In this document: positions 16,469-25,856 of the stretch, in pieces
Layout: every line of letters begins with the position of its first letter
Numbering within the stretch: the first letter of the stretch is position 1
Source of the DNA: an uncultured Barnesiella sp.
Lineage (GTDB): Bacteria; Bacteroidota; Bacteroidia; Bacteroidales; Barnesiellaceae
Assembly (NCBI GenBank): GCA_944320015.1
Contig: CALUFO010000009.1
Coordinates: 1-64,000, forward strand
Direction: 5' to 3'
DNA: 64,000 nucleotides
Notes under the pieces: model-generated
The model's input: only the letters and a program-made list of their open reading frames with translations
What the model was told of the DNA's origin: nothing
The model's database searches: none
Translations under genes and position numbers: made by a program

Positions 16469-18202
16469 TTATTCCGGCCAACCGGGATTTTGTCCCAACA
16501 ATGGGTTCTTCATTCTCTCCTCATAAGGAACCGGCCACAAGTAATGCATAGTTGGATCGAAATAACGGGGGCCACCCTCGGCTCTCGATTTTTCGTAAAT
16601 GACATCACCAAACTCATCGACACCGGTATCGGGATAAGGATTAGCGCCTAAATCATTCATACAAACCGTTAAACTCGGCCCTGTGATAGCCCGACCGAAA
16701 CGAAGCTCTCCTTCACGCCAGCGCATCACATCGGCGTACCTCATACCGTCAAATGAAAGTTCAATACGGCGTTCCCGCTTAATCTCAGTCCACAGATCGA
16801 GATTCCAAGCGGCCAACTCGTTCAGATTCATGCGGTGCATACCCACCCGATCTCTCAATCGATTGATTGTCATATCGATTTGATCCTGAGTCAATGTCCC
16901 ATTTATCTTATAAAGAGCCTCAGCATAAATAAGAAGGACTTCGGGATAACGGATAACATTCAGGTTGGTATGTGACCTATTATAATTCCCCGCAATACTG
17001 ATTTCATTATATTTTTTGAAATAAAATCCGGTTATCCCGTTCGCTCCATTTCTTCCAGGTTGTAACGAGGAGAAACGAGGCAACTGAAATATATCGTTCG
17101 GACGGCGATACTCAGCATCTCCATCGTCTCCTCCTCCCCATTGATCACCGGGAGTAAACAGCGTCATTCTCATTCTCGGATCCCTGTTTTGGAAATAATC
17201 GGCATAATGTTCCTCAGGATACTTATACAGAGGTGACGTTTTTATATCTGTACGTTTATAATACTCCAAGCCCGGTTTTGCAGGCATTCCATCGATACAT
17301 AAATATGCATCGACTAACGTTTTGGTAGGATTAAACCGAATGAAATCCACCGGACAACAAGTCTCGTTCGACATATTATTATTGCGGATATCATTCACAT
17401 AGATACTGGAAATAATCGACTCATTATTATCCGGATTATTCTCTATGTCACCCTCGAGGTGGTATACTTTTTCATAGTCATATAATCCGTATGGGCTATT
17501 ATCGATAATCTCTTTGGCAATATTAGCGGCCAATTCATACCGTTCGTTTTGCAAAGCGATTCTCGCCTGCATAGCCAGAGCGCCCCAACGGTCTATACGA
17601 CCTACATTCTCACCCAACTGACGTTCCCGAGGGAGTTTCGACGCAGCCCACTCCAAATCAGCCATTAAACTATCAATAACTTCACTTCTTGGAGTGCGAG
17701 GGCCATAAGCTTCCTCTGAGGTGATGACATGATTAATCCAAGGGACATCCCCGAAGAATGTAGTCAACATAAAATATACCCATGACCTTATAACCTTTAC
17801 TTCCGCAGCATAGACATCTTTCACATCTTGATCTATCTCCGCCCGATTATAGTTATCCAAAAAATTATTACAGGTATGAATATGACCATAAGAATACCTC
17901 CAATACGAAGTAAACGGGAATCCATCGGTATAGGTATGTTTACCCCCCGACACTTTGGAAAGACCGCTATTCTTATCACCCCATATCACCGTCTCGGCAG
18001 TAGACTCTGCCCACTTAACTAACAATTCATATTCAAAGGTCTCATAACAGGGATACAATGCCGCACGCAATTGATCTTCTGTTTTCCAATATGTTTCATT
18101 TGTCACAGAATCCTGAGGATATCTATCTAAAAAATCATCGTTACATGAAACCAGTCCTAATGCCAACAGCAAAAAAACCGCAATATATTTAATCGTTTTC
18201 AT
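16469..18202 (-). CDS. SusD/RagB-family glycan-binding lipoprotein
   Basis: 577 residues. A lipoprotein signal (lipobox LVSC) leads into the typical FLDRYPQDSVTNETYW start of SusD proteins, then the helical TPR-like body and the C-terminal SusD/RagB domain with WPVPYEER and the end LGQNPGWPE. It sits on the cell surface as the lid of the SusC channel and binds the glycan. An in-frame TTG two codons upstream is possible, but the ATG at 18202 is preferred. The gene starts 15 bases after the SusC gene. A hairpin-forming palindrome follows its stop codon. Confidence 0.95.
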   Translation of the reverse strand: MKTIKYIAVFLLLALGLVSCNDDFLDRYPQDSVTNETYWKTEDQLRAALYPCYETFEYELLVKWAESTAETVIWGDKNSGLSKVSGGKHTYTDGFPFTSYWRYSYGHIHTCNNFLDNYNRAEIDQDVKDVYAAEVKVIRSWVYFMLTTFFGDVPWINHVITSEEAYGPRTPRSEVIDSLMADLEWAASKLPRERQLGENVGRIDRWGALAMQARIALQNERYELAANIAKEIIDNSPYGLYDYEKVYHLEGDIENNPDNNESIISSIYVNDIRNNNMSNETCCPVDFIRFNPTKTLVDAYLCIDGMPAKPGLEYYKRTDIKTSPLYKYPEEHYADYFQNRDPRMRMTLFTPGDQWGGGDDGDAEYRRPNDIFQLPRFSSLQPGRNGANGITGFYFKKYNEISIAGNYNRSHTNLNVIRYPEVLLIYAEALYKINGTLTQDQIDMTINRLRDRVGMHRMNLNELAAWNLDLWTEIKRERRIELSFDGMRYADVMRWREGELRFGRAITGPSLTVCMNDLGANPYPDTGVDEFGDVIYEKSRAEGGPRYFDPTMHYLWPVPYEERMKNPLLGQNPGWPE

Positions 18203-18217
18203 ATCCAATAGTGTTTA

Positions 18218-21200
18218 TTAAAATGAAAGAACTAACCCAAATACATATGTCTTTACTTGGGGATAAACATCACCCGAGGATTCCCGCACTTCCGGGTCAT
18301 AAGCACCAAAATATTTGGTAAACGTCAATAAATTGTCTGCCGACGCATACAATCGCAATCCCTCTATTTTCCATCGATTAAGAAGTTTTTTGGGAATGGA
18401 ATATCCTATCTGAACATTTTTCAAACGTAAGTACGAAGCATCTTCCTTCCAATAATCACTGAATAACAAATTATGGGATTGAGCTTGATACAGACGAGGA
18501 TATGTGGCATCGGGATTATTGGGAGTCCAGCGATCGAGATGTTCTACCTTGGGCACCGAATAATCGTTGATAAAGCAATGGCGAGCCTCTTCCTCCAAAT
18601 ATCCATCCACTTTACCCACTCCCTGGAAATAAAAGCTGAAATCCCAATCTCTCCATTGTAACTCACCTCTCAACGAATAGGAATAATGTGGATACGGATC
18701 GCCAAATACGACTTTATCATACTCATCTATTTCACCATCGGGAATTCCTTCTGGGCCGCTTAAATCCCGATATTTGATATCACCCGGTTGTGTTATCGCT
18801 TTTGCTGCCGCAGGTATGGCAAACGTCGGATTTATATAGTGTCCGTTTTCATCAACGCCTCCAAAATCTTCAATTTGAGCTAAACCATCGGTCAAATACC
18901 CGTAATAGGCATCGATAGGATCTCCCTCGCGACGGATATTATCCAATAGAGTAGGCTCGCTTGTCCCTAAATCGACGATTTTATTTTTAGCGTCAGAAAG
19001 GTTAAATAACAAATTATACTTTACTTCTCCTATCTGATCTCTCCATCCAATTTCAAGCTCCCAACCTTTATTTTCGATTTTACCCATGTTCTCAAAGGGA
19101 AGATTGGCACTTCCTGTGATTCCTACAACCGTAGGATAAACCGGTTTCACCAGAGCGTCAATATTATCTTTTTTAAACCAATCGAAAGATGCGGTCAATC
19201 TGTTATTAAAGAAAGCTAAATCCACACCAACATTCAACATTCTTATCGTTTCCCACTTGATATTAGCATTACCTAATTTACTTTGTTGGAAACCAATATT
19301 TTGTATTCCGCCAATAGGATAACTCTCTCCCGAATCAATAGGAGTCAAATAGGGATAGTAATCGCTTCCTACATTTTGGTTCCCTAATTCACCCCAAGAA
19401 GCCCTCAGTTTACCGGAACTCAAAACAGGGTTTGCAAAACGCATAAATTCTTCCCTAGAAAAATTCCACCCGGCCGAGAACGAAGGGAAATACCCCCAGC
19501 GATTATCCCGAGCGAAACGAGAAGTCCCATCGATACGCATATTTGCTTCCACCAAATACTTTTCGTCAAATGCATAGTTCACACGCCCGAAATAAGATCG
19601 CAATGCCCATGAACTCTTCGTCCCGCTATTCGTAATATCTTCGGTTCCCGCATCAATCACATAAATGCCATCAAACGGAATTTTCTTGCGGCTTGCACTT
19701 AAACTGCTGAAATCATACCATTCCTGCGAATATCCCAACAGAGCCCCAATCTCATGTTTATTTATCTGTTTTTGGAAATTCAAAGTTAACTGTAAGGATT
19801 GAGTCAAGGCATCTTGATGTGCTTGGCTCACCGAATTTCTCATATTTTTATTCGCAGGATCGGGAGTCCCATCTGAAAAATATTCTGGTAACGTAGGAGT
19901 AAATTCATCGGTTTCTCTAAAATAATAATTTGCTGCATATTGCCCTCCCAGATTCAATCCATCGATTATCCGTAAATCCGCACTCACAATAGTATTCAAT
20001 GTACGAGATTTTCTCTTTTCTTCTCCTCCTTCTTTGGCAACATAAACCGGGTTGTTTATACTCCCACTGGAATAATATTCGGTATCTTCCCATACTCCCA
20101 TCTCATTCTGCTGTTGCCATTTTACCGGCAGCAGTGGCGACATGCGCTGAGCCAGACGGAATACTCCACTCGCTCCCGAAAATCCGGAAGCATTGCGATA
20201 ATAATCGACAAAACTGACATTCCCATTTATTTTCAATCGATCAAAAACTTCTGTATTCACATTGATTCTTGCATTGTGACGCCTTGTATTAAATGCATCA
20301 CCCACAACCAATCCGTCTTGGTCTAAATAACCATAAGACATAAAATAACTACTTTTCCCACTTCCACCTCTCACGCTGACCGAGTGACTCGTTTGCAACG
20401 CATGTTTCTTGAAAATTTCATTCACCCAATCTGTATTCGAGTATTCATTGGGATATTCCCCCGAATCGTATCTGTCGAAAGCTGTCTGATCGTATGGAGC
20501 AGAGAATCCGGCCGCTGTCATGGCCTCGTTCGACAGTGTCATATAATCCCGTCCATTTACCAACTCAGGAAGACGTGTAGGAGTTTGCATACCCACATAC
20601 CCCGAATAGGTCAATGTCGCCTTCTCATTGCGTTTACCTTGCTTTGTTGTAATCAAAATAACTCCGTTAGCCGCACGGGCTCCGTAAATAGCGGCCGATG
20701 CTGCATCTTTCAAAACCGATACACTTTCTATATCGTTAGGATTCAATAAATTCAAATCTCCTCCCGAAACTCCGTCAATTAATATAAGAGGCTCGGTACT
20801 ACTATTTATAGTACTGACACCACGAATCGTTATTGAAGGTACAGCTCCGGGCTGTCCAGATGCAGACGTAATACTTACTCCTGGCAATAAACCTTGCAAT
20901 CCTGCACTGACATTAGTAATAGGACGGTTTTCCAACTCATCGCCTTTTACCATCGACACAGCTCCTGTCACATTTATCTTCTTCTGTACGCCATAACCCA
21001 CAACGACCACATCGTCCAAAGAGACAGAGCTTTCTATGAGAGAGACATCTAACACTCCTGCTTGTAGAACTTCTTTTCTCAAATCTTCATATCCAACATA
21101 AGAGAACTTCAATGTGCCTCCTATGGGAGCGGTCAACGAATATTTACCGTCTATGTCGGTAATGGTTCCCTTAGAAAGGTCCTCTACAAGGACCGATGCT

Positions 21201-21619
21201 CCGATAATGGGCTCTCCTGTCTCTTGATCTATAACCGTTCCTTTAACCGATACAAGTTGTTGCTCTTTTGGCGTAGCGTCCGTTCCTCCTTGTTTTTCTC
21301 TCTTATACAAGAGAACACTGTTGTCCAAGAAACGAAAACCAATATCGGTTCCCTCGAAAAGTTGTGTCAACGCAGCTTGCAGGCTTACCCCGTTGACGTT
21401 CAAGGATACAGGCTTGTTAGGATCGACAAATTCTTTACTATATGCCACATTCACAGACGCTTGTTCCTTTATCTGGTCCATTGCCTGTTTCAACGTAACA
21501 TTCTGTATGTTCACCGAAATTTTTTGTTGCTGAGCAAAAGCAACCCACGGAAAAGCAAGACAAAGCCCTCCCACCATACACCATCTACGGATGTATGGAA
21601 AAATGTATTTTTCCAGCAT
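18218..21619 (-). CDS. SusC/RagA TonB-dependent outer-membrane transporter with STN domain
   Basis: 1133 residues. Signal peptide to about residue 30, then an STN domain (about 36-105) that signals to a FecR partner, a carboxypeptidase-regulatory-like beta domain (about 122-198), the TonB-box-like DDVVVVGYG (202-210), the plug (to about 330) and a 22-strand barrel ending in LVLSF. It imports glycan pieces into the periplasm with energy from TonB. The STN domain is present only in SusC proteins that are wired to an ECF sigma/anti-sigma pair, and both lie directly upstream here. 35 bases separate it from the FecR gene. Confidence 0.96.
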   Translation of the reverse strand: MLEKYIFPYIRRWCMVGGLCLAFPWVAFAQQQKISVNIQNVTLKQAMDQIKEQASVNVAYSKEFVDPNKPVSLNVNGVSLQAALTQLFEGTDIGFRFLDNSVLLYKREKQGGTDATPKEQQLVSVKGTVIDQETGEPIIGASVLVEDLSKGTITDIDGKYSLTAPIGGTLKFSYVGYEDLRKEVLQAGVLDVSLIESSVSLDDVVVVGYGVQKKINVTGAVSMVKGDELENRPITNVSAGLQGLLPGVSITSASGQPGAVPSITIRGVSTINSSTEPLILIDGVSGGDLNLLNPNDIESVSVLKDAASAAIYGARAANGVILITTKQGKRNEKATLTYSGYVGMQTPTRLPELVNGRDYMTLSNEAMTAAGFSAPYDQTAFDRYDSGEYPNEYSNTDWVNEIFKKHALQTSHSVSVRGGSGKSSYFMSYGYLDQDGLVVGDAFNTRRHNARINVNTEVFDRLKINGNVSFVDYYRNASGFSGASGVFRLAQRMSPLLPVKWQQQNEMGVWEDTEYYSSGSINNPVYVAKEGGEEKRKSRTLNTIVSADLRIIDGLNLGGQYAANYYFRETDEFTPTLPEYFSDGTPDPANKNMRNSVSQAHQDALTQSLQLTLNFQKQINKHEIGALLGYSQEWYDFSSLSASRKKIPFDGIYVIDAGTEDITNSGTKSSWALRSYFGRVNYAFDEKYLVEANMRIDGTSRFARDNRWGYFPSFSAGWNFSREEFMRFANPVLSSGKLRASWGELGNQNVGSDYYPYLTPIDSGESYPIGGIQNIGFQQSKLGNANIKWETIRMLNVGVDLAFFNNRLTASFDWFKKDNIDALVKPVYPTVVGITGSANLPFENMGKIENKGWELEIGWRDQIGEVKYNLLFNLSDAKNKIVDLGTSEPTLLDNIRREGDPIDAYYGYLTDGLAQIEDFGGVDENGHYINPTFAIPAAAKAITQPGDIKYRDLSGPEGIPDGEIDEYDKVVFGDPYPHYSYSLRGELQWRDWDFSFYFQGVGKVDGYLEEEARHCFINDYSVPKVEHLDRWTPNNPDATYPRLYQAQSHNLLFSDYWKEDASYLRLKNVQIGYSIPKKLLNRWKIEGLRLYASADNLLTFTKYFGAYDPEVRESSGDVYPQVKTYVFGLVLSF

Positions 21620-21654
21620 AAATGTTGAGTGTTTATTATATTATTAGACTTATG

Positions 21655-22596
21655 TTATTTCTCTTTCACAGCATATACATTTTCCGATATTTCATTAAAC
21701 TTTATGGGGGTAATAGCAGACATCATTTCAAAAATACCCGACAAGTTATTCAGCTTACAGGTAAAATTATAGGTAAACTTAGAAATCTCCTCACTACGCA
21801 CATCGAAAGAGACATCAAACTGCCTCGACAGGGTCGTGAGTACTTCGTCCATAGGTGCGTTTCGGAAGACCAGTTTGTTATTTTTCCAGTCCGAAGCCTC
21901 CTTATAATAGGCGTTGTTCATCACCTTGCAAATGTTCCGTCCTTTTTCATAAACCGCTGTTTGGCCGGGCGTCATGTGATACGAGCCCATCTTTTCGGCA
22001 TACGGGTAACTAATCACGATTCCACCCTCGTCCAACGTAGTTGTAACAGCCGAATCGGTAGGATAAACCGAGACATTGAACCGTGTTCCCGTCACACGGA
22101 TATTCATTTCATCGGCCTGTACCATAAAAGGTTTCTCAGTGTCTTTTTTTACTTCGAAATACGCTTCGCCCACCAGCATAACCTCGCGTTTCTTTTTGGC
22201 GAATTTCTCGGGATAAACCAATTTTGAATCGGCGTTCAGCCATACTTTGGTCCCGTCTTCAAGCAGTACGACCAAGCGCTCACCTCTCAAAGCGCAAACC
22301 TCTTTATATACGGGCTTAGAAACATCTACATGCTGATACACCAAATACCCGATATTCAACAGAACCAACGCAATGGCACATGCCCATTTACAAATCGTCC
22401 CGATTCTCGGTCTTTCTTGTCGGCTCATTCGTTGAGCCAAACTCTCATAGACTCCAAACTTGTCGAAATCGGGCACATCGCGCCCTCCCATCGGCAAAGA
22501 ATCGGCATTGAGCAGCCGTTCTATATCTTTGTCCATATGATCCGAGATATAGTTCAATATCTCTTTATCGGTCTGATTTCGACGTTTCAACAACAT
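21655..22596 (-). CDS. FecR-family anti-sigma factor
   Basis: 313 residues, single-pass inner-membrane protein. The cytosolic N-terminal part (1-70) should bind the ECF sigma factor, one helix spans about residues 71-88, and the periplasmic FecR domain (with LVVLLEDGTKVWLNADSKL) is followed by a DUF4974-type C-terminal domain that meets the STN domain of SusC. When SusC binds its glycan, the signal releases the sigma factor. The gene is 87 bases downstream of the sigma gene and 35 bases upstream of susC, in the order typical of such systems. Confidence 0.95.
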   Translation of the reverse strand: MLLKRRNQTDKEILNYISDHMDKDIERLLNADSLPMGGRDVPDFDKFGVYESLAQRMSRQERPRIGTICKWACAIALVLLNIGYLVYQHVDVSKPVYKEVCALRGERLVVLLEDGTKVWLNADSKLVYPEKFAKKKREVMLVGEAYFEVKKDTEKPFMVQADEMNIRVTGTRFNVSVYPTDSAVTTTLDEGGIVISYPYAEKMGSYHMTPGQTAVYEKGRNICKVMNNAYYKEASDWKNNKLVFRNAPMDEVLTTLSRQFDVSFDVRSEEISKFTYNFTCKLNNLSGIFEMMSAITPIKFNEISENVYAVKEK

Positions 22597-22683
22597 AATA
22601 TATAGCGTTTCATTATATAATACACAATGAAAAAAGAAAAGTATTATAAAAAAATGATTTTTTTTCGATTCCCCTCAAAAATT

Positions 22684-23244
22684 TTACAGCAACAACGATA
22701 TAGCGCATTGGCGCACAATCTCTTTTATCTGCTTCAAAGACTGGCTATACTGGAACTTAATCGTATTGACCGAGAGGTGCAATTTCTCGGCAATCTCTTG
22801 ATTGGAATATTTCCCGGTAATTTTCAGTGAAAAAATCTTTCTCCGCTGGGGCGACAACTGATCAATCGCATGGCGTATCAAATCCAACTGTTCCCTGTCG
22901 ATATCGTCATCGATGTGCTCGTCGTCGATTCTCTCCAACAATTCCAAACAATCGTCCAAAACAAAAATATTATTCTTAGAATCCCTCAGGATATTGAGCA
23001 AATCGTTTTTCAAAACGGTAAATAAGAAATGATTCAATGGCCGAGCCTCATCGAGAGTGGCCCGTTTCGACCAAATTTTCATAAAAAGATTCTGCACGGC
23101 ATCCTCGGCCAGTTCTTTATTACACAGATACTTAAAAGCAAATCTATATGCTTGTTCCGAATAAGTGTTATAAAGAATGGTAAAAGCTAACTGGTTTCCT
23201 TGTTTTAACTGAATCGTTAAGGCGATGTCGTCCATTTTTTGCAT
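22684..23244 (-). CDS. ECF-type RNA polymerase sigma factor
   Basis: About 186 residues. Region 2 (FTILYNTYSEQAYRFAFKYL ... DAVQNLFMKIW) and region 4 (LSPQRRKIFSLKITGKYSNQ and a helix-turn-helix with NTIKFQYSQSL) identify an extracytoplasmic-function sigma factor of the Bacteroidetes FecI-like group. It should switch on susC/susD and the downstream genes when released by the adjacent FecR protein. An in-frame GTG at 23250 and an ATG at 23235 are alternative starts; the ATG at 23244 is chosen. No clear major-sigma promoter was found upstream. Confidence 0.94.
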   Translation of the reverse strand: MQKMDDIALTIQLKQGNQLAFTILYNTYSEQAYRFAFKYLCNKELAEDAVQNLFMKIWSKRATLDEARPLNHFLFTVLKNDLLNILRDSKNNIFVLDDCLELLERIDDEHIDDDIDREQLDLIRHAIDQLSPQRRKIFSLKITGKYSNQEIAEKLHLSVNTIKFQYSQSLKQIKEIVRQCAISLLL

Positions 23245-23250
23245 TACCAC

Positions 23251-23556
23251 AAATTAAGAGTCTTGCAATATTCAAAAAAAATACCGAAACCACAAAAAAA
23301 ATTCGGTAAATTTACAATTACAAAAAAACAACATACGCCCAACCGGATCTTCAAACTATCTGAAATTTAGGTTCGAAAAGCCCCAAATAGGAGCAAAGGA
23401 AATTTTATCCGAACAAAACAATAGTTGTTTTATTGGTTATTAATTTTATTATGTCCACCATTTCAAGGCTAATTCTTTTTTATCCCACGTCCTCTCTTCC
23501 CCTATGATTTTCCACTGCCCCGGAAACACTCGACGTAAATCGGAGCAAACAAAAAC
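23251..23556. other. AT-rich non-coding gap upstream of the ECF sigma gene
   Basis: About 300 bases with runs of A and T and no convincing open reading frame. It must contain the promoter of the sigma gene and the end of the tRNA-Leu transcript. No inverted repeat or consensus promoter could be picked out by eye, apart from the tRNA terminator at its right end. Confidence 0.5.
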
Positions 23557-23593
23557 AAAAAAGGTGGAGAAAGCCGTTTGACTTCTCCACCTT
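23557..23593 (-). terminator. Intrinsic terminator of tRNA-Leu
   Basis: Perfect 11-bp stem (AAGGTGGAGAA 23561-23571 / TTCTCCACCTT 23583-23593); on the minus strand it runs into a T-run. It directly follows the tRNA 3' end. Confidence 0.85.
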
Positions 23594-23594
23594 G

Positions 23595-23678
23595 TACCCA
23601 GAGCCGGGATCGAACCGGCATGGAGGTTAATCCACTGGTGTTTGAGACCAGCGCGTCTACCAATTCCGCCATCTGGGC
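23595..23678 (-). tRNA. tRNA-Leu (anticodon CAA)
   Basis: Class II tRNA of 84 bases on the minus strand. The acceptor stem GCCCAGA pairs with TCTGGGT, the discriminator is A, the anticodon stem CTGGT/ACCAG carries loop CTCAAAC with CAA, and the T-loop is TTCGATC. The long variable arm is present. It has a full promoter and terminator of its own. It marks the right border of the glycan region. Confidence 0.95.
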
Positions 23679-23690
23679 AGAAAGACGGTG

Positions 23691-23722
23691 CAAAATTACA
23701 CATAGATTTTAATTATACCAAA
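23691..23722 (-). promoter_or_regulatory. Promoter of tRNA-Leu (-33 TTTG, -7 TAATTTTG)
   Basis: On the minus strand TTTG (23719-23722) and TAATTTTG (23691-23698) are 20 bases apart, an exact fit to the Bacteroidetes housekeeping promoter. The tRNA begins 12 bases downstream. Confidence 0.8.
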
Positions 23723-23820
23723 TAATCTCGATTTTTTTTCAAAAAAATTTATTCCGGCTTTCTTTCTAATAAAAAATAATTACATTAGCAGAAGAAAATC
23801 ACAAAAAAAATGGCACGACC

Positions 23821-24897
23821 ATGGAAAATAGATATTGCGTAATAATGGGAGGCGGCGTAGGAAGCCGCTTTTGGCCATTCAGCCGAAACAACAGACCTAA
23901 ACAATTCCTCGACTTTTTTGGTATCGGGCGCTCTTTGCTCCAAATGAGCTACGACCGCTTTGTCAAAATAATTCCCAAAGACCATATATTTATCGTCACC
24001 AACAAAATATATGTCGATTTGGTGAAAGAGCAACTCCCCGAACTGCCCGAAGAAAACATCTTGTTGGAACCGGCTCGCCGAAACACAGCGCCTTGTATCG
24101 CTTGGGCGGCTTACCACATTCGGGCAATCAACCCGAAAGCCAATATCGTCGTAGCCCCGTCGGACCACTTGATTCTCAAAGAAGACGAGTTTGCCCAATG
24201 TATCAATCGAGGCATCGATTTCGTAGCCAAATATCCGGCATTGCTCACATTGGGGATAAAACCCAACCGCCCCGAAACGGGATACGGCTACATTCAAGTG
24301 GGCGAAGATGCCGAGGGCGACATAAAGACCGTTAAAACATTTACCGAAAAACCCAATCTCGAATTTGCCAAAATGTTTGTAGAGAGCGGCGAATTTTTCT
24401 GGAATTCGGGTATTTTCATCTGGAACGTACAAACGATCATCAATGCTTTTCAAAGGTTTCTTCCCGATATTTCCAATCGATTCGAAGCAAATATCGAAGT
24501 ATTCAACACGCCCGAAGAGAAGCGGTTTATCGACGAGAATTTTGCCGCGTGCCCCAATATTTCGATAGACTTCGGCGTCATGGAGAAAGCGTCGAATGTA
24601 TATGTGCTTTGCGCCGAATTTGGGTGGAGCGACTTGGGCTCTTGGAGTGCGTTGTATGACCATTCGCCCAAAAACAAAGATGGCAACGTGACGCAAGGTT
24701 GCAAAGCGCTGCTCTATAACACGACAGGGTGCGTGGTCGCCGTGAAAGGCGAGAAACTGGTAGTTGTCGAAGGGTTGCAAGACTATATCATCGCCGAGGC
24801 CGACAACGTTCTACTCATCTGTCCTAAAAACGAGGAGCAGAAGGTAAAACAGTTTGTCACCGACGCCAAAATGTCCTATGACGACACGTTTATTTAA
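23821..24897 (+). CDS. manC: Mannose-1-phosphate guanylyltransferase
   Basis: Cytosolic enzyme making GDP-mannose from mannose-1-phosphate and GTP, the precursor of mannose, fucose and related residues in surface glycans. 358 residues, the short form without the phosphomannose isomerase domain found in bifunctional ManC. The nucleotide-binding signature GGGVGSRFWPFSR is at residues 10-22, with VAPSDHLI, the sugar-binding TFTEKP and FFWNSGIFIW further on. It stands alone between tRNA-Leu and deoC, with a terminator after it. It may serve the glycosyltransferase cluster 10 kb away. Confidence 0.94.
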   Translation: MENRYCVIMGGGVGSRFWPFSRNNRPKQFLDFFGIGRSLLQMSYDRFVKIIPKDHIFIVTNKIYVDLVKEQLPELPEENILLEPARRNTAPCIAWAAYHIRAINPKANIVVAPSDHLILKEDEFAQCINRGIDFVAKYPALLTLGIKPNRPETGYGYIQVGEDAEGDIKTVKTFTEKPNLEFAKMFVESGEFFWNSGIFIWNVQTIINAFQRFLPDISNRFEANIEVFNTPEEKRFIDENFAACPNISIDFGVMEKASNVYVLCAEFGWSDLGSWSALYDHSPKNKDGNVTQGCKALLYNTTGCVVAVKGEKLVVVEGLQDYIIAEADNVLLICPKNEEQKVKQFVTDAKMSYDDTFI

Positions 24898-24923
24898 GAA
24901 CAGGAACAAATTGACTTATCCAT

Positions 24924-24951
24924 AAAAAAGCCGGATTTCTCCGGCTTTTTT
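24924..24951. terminator. Bidirectional terminator between manC and deoC
   Basis: AAAAAAGCCGGA (24924-24935), loop TTTC, TCCGGCTTTTTT (24940-24951). The stem has T-runs on both strands and separates two converging genes. Confidence 0.9.
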
Positions 24952-24974
24952 TATGGATTCATACGATAGATTCA

Positions 24975-25856
24975 TTAGAAAAACTTCGTCGGGGTGCCCC
25001 AAATATCCGAAAGTAGGTTGTTGGCCAGCCGGCTGGCACCGATCCTGAAATATTCGTTCGTCAACCATTTTTCGCCCAACACCTCTTTCACCACACAATA
25101 ATATTTCACAGCGTCGGCCGTGGTAGAAATTCCGCCGGCCGGTTTGAAACCAATCATGGTCCCGGTCTGTTCATAATACTCCTTGATAGCTTGGCACATT
25201 ACATACGCAGCTTCGAGAGTAGCGGCAGGCTCGGTTTTTCCCGTAGAAGTTTTAATAAAATCGGCACCCGAATAAATCGACAACAAAGATGCTTTCTTGA
25301 TATTCGAAGCCGTTTTCAATGCCCCCGATTCGAGAATGACCTTCAAATGCGCCTCTTTACAAGCTTGTTTAAGCTCCTCTATCTCTTGGCACATCTCCTC
25401 ATAATTGCCAGACAAGAAATTACCCACATTGATGACGATATCGATCTCGTCAGCACCATCGCCAACGGCCAAAGCCGTCTCGGCGACCTTTACCTCGGTA
25501 AATGTCTGTGAGGTAGGGAAACCACCCGATACAGCGGCAATATTCACCGAAGAGACATCGAGATTGGCGCGGACGGTTCCCGCAAAATTGGGATATACAC
25601 AAATCGCTGCCACATTGGGCATATCAGGATGTTCCTCCTCAAAATCGTTTACTCGTTTTGTAAATCGAGTAATAGATTCGGTATTGTCCTCGATATGCAA
25701 CGACGTCAGGTCTATACAGTTAAACAAAAACTTATACACATCGACATTGCTGTTCACAGCCAAATTGTCCCGCACGATTTTCTCTACGGCCTCGGCCACT
25801 TGTGCATCGTCCAAATCGGTCTTATACCGGCTTAGCATTTCTTCGTACTTATCCAT
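24975..25856 (-). CDS. deoC: Deoxyribose-phosphate aldolase
   Basis: Cytosolic class I aldolase that splits 2-deoxyribose-5-phosphate into glyceraldehyde-3-phosphate and acetaldehyde, for use of deoxynucleosides. 293 residues, the longer DeoC type. The Schiff-base lysine lies in GADFIKTSTGK, with the second lysine in GFKPAGGI and the conserved GADEIDIVINVG upstream. Its start overlaps the end of the MazG-like gene by 8 bases, so dtd, MazG-like and deoC form one operon ending at the terminator at 24924-24951. Confidence 0.95.
   Translation of the reverse strand: MDKYEEMLSRYKTDLDDAQVAEAVEKIVRDNLAVNSNVDVYKFLFNCIDLTSLHIEDNTESITRFTKRVNDFEEEHPDMPNVAAICVYPNFAGTVRANLDVSSVNIAAVSGGFPTSQTFTEVKVAETALAVGDGADEIDIVINVGNFLSGNYEEMCQEIEELKQACKEAHLKVILESGALKTASNIKKASLLSIYSGADFIKTSTGKTEPAATLEAAYVMCQAIKEYYEQTGTMIGFKPAGGISTTADAVKYYCVVKEVLGEKWLTNEYFRIGASRLANNLLSDIWGTPTKFF

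Noticed and set aside
4200..23244. Canonical heparin/heparan-sulfate utilisation locus
   Set aside because: No polysaccharide lyase family 12/13-type gene, sulfatase or GH88 is present, so only the alpha-GlcNAc steps match.
23449..23703. Minus-strand reading frames of 63 and 84 codons
   Set aside because: They run through tRNA-Leu and its terminator and have no family match.
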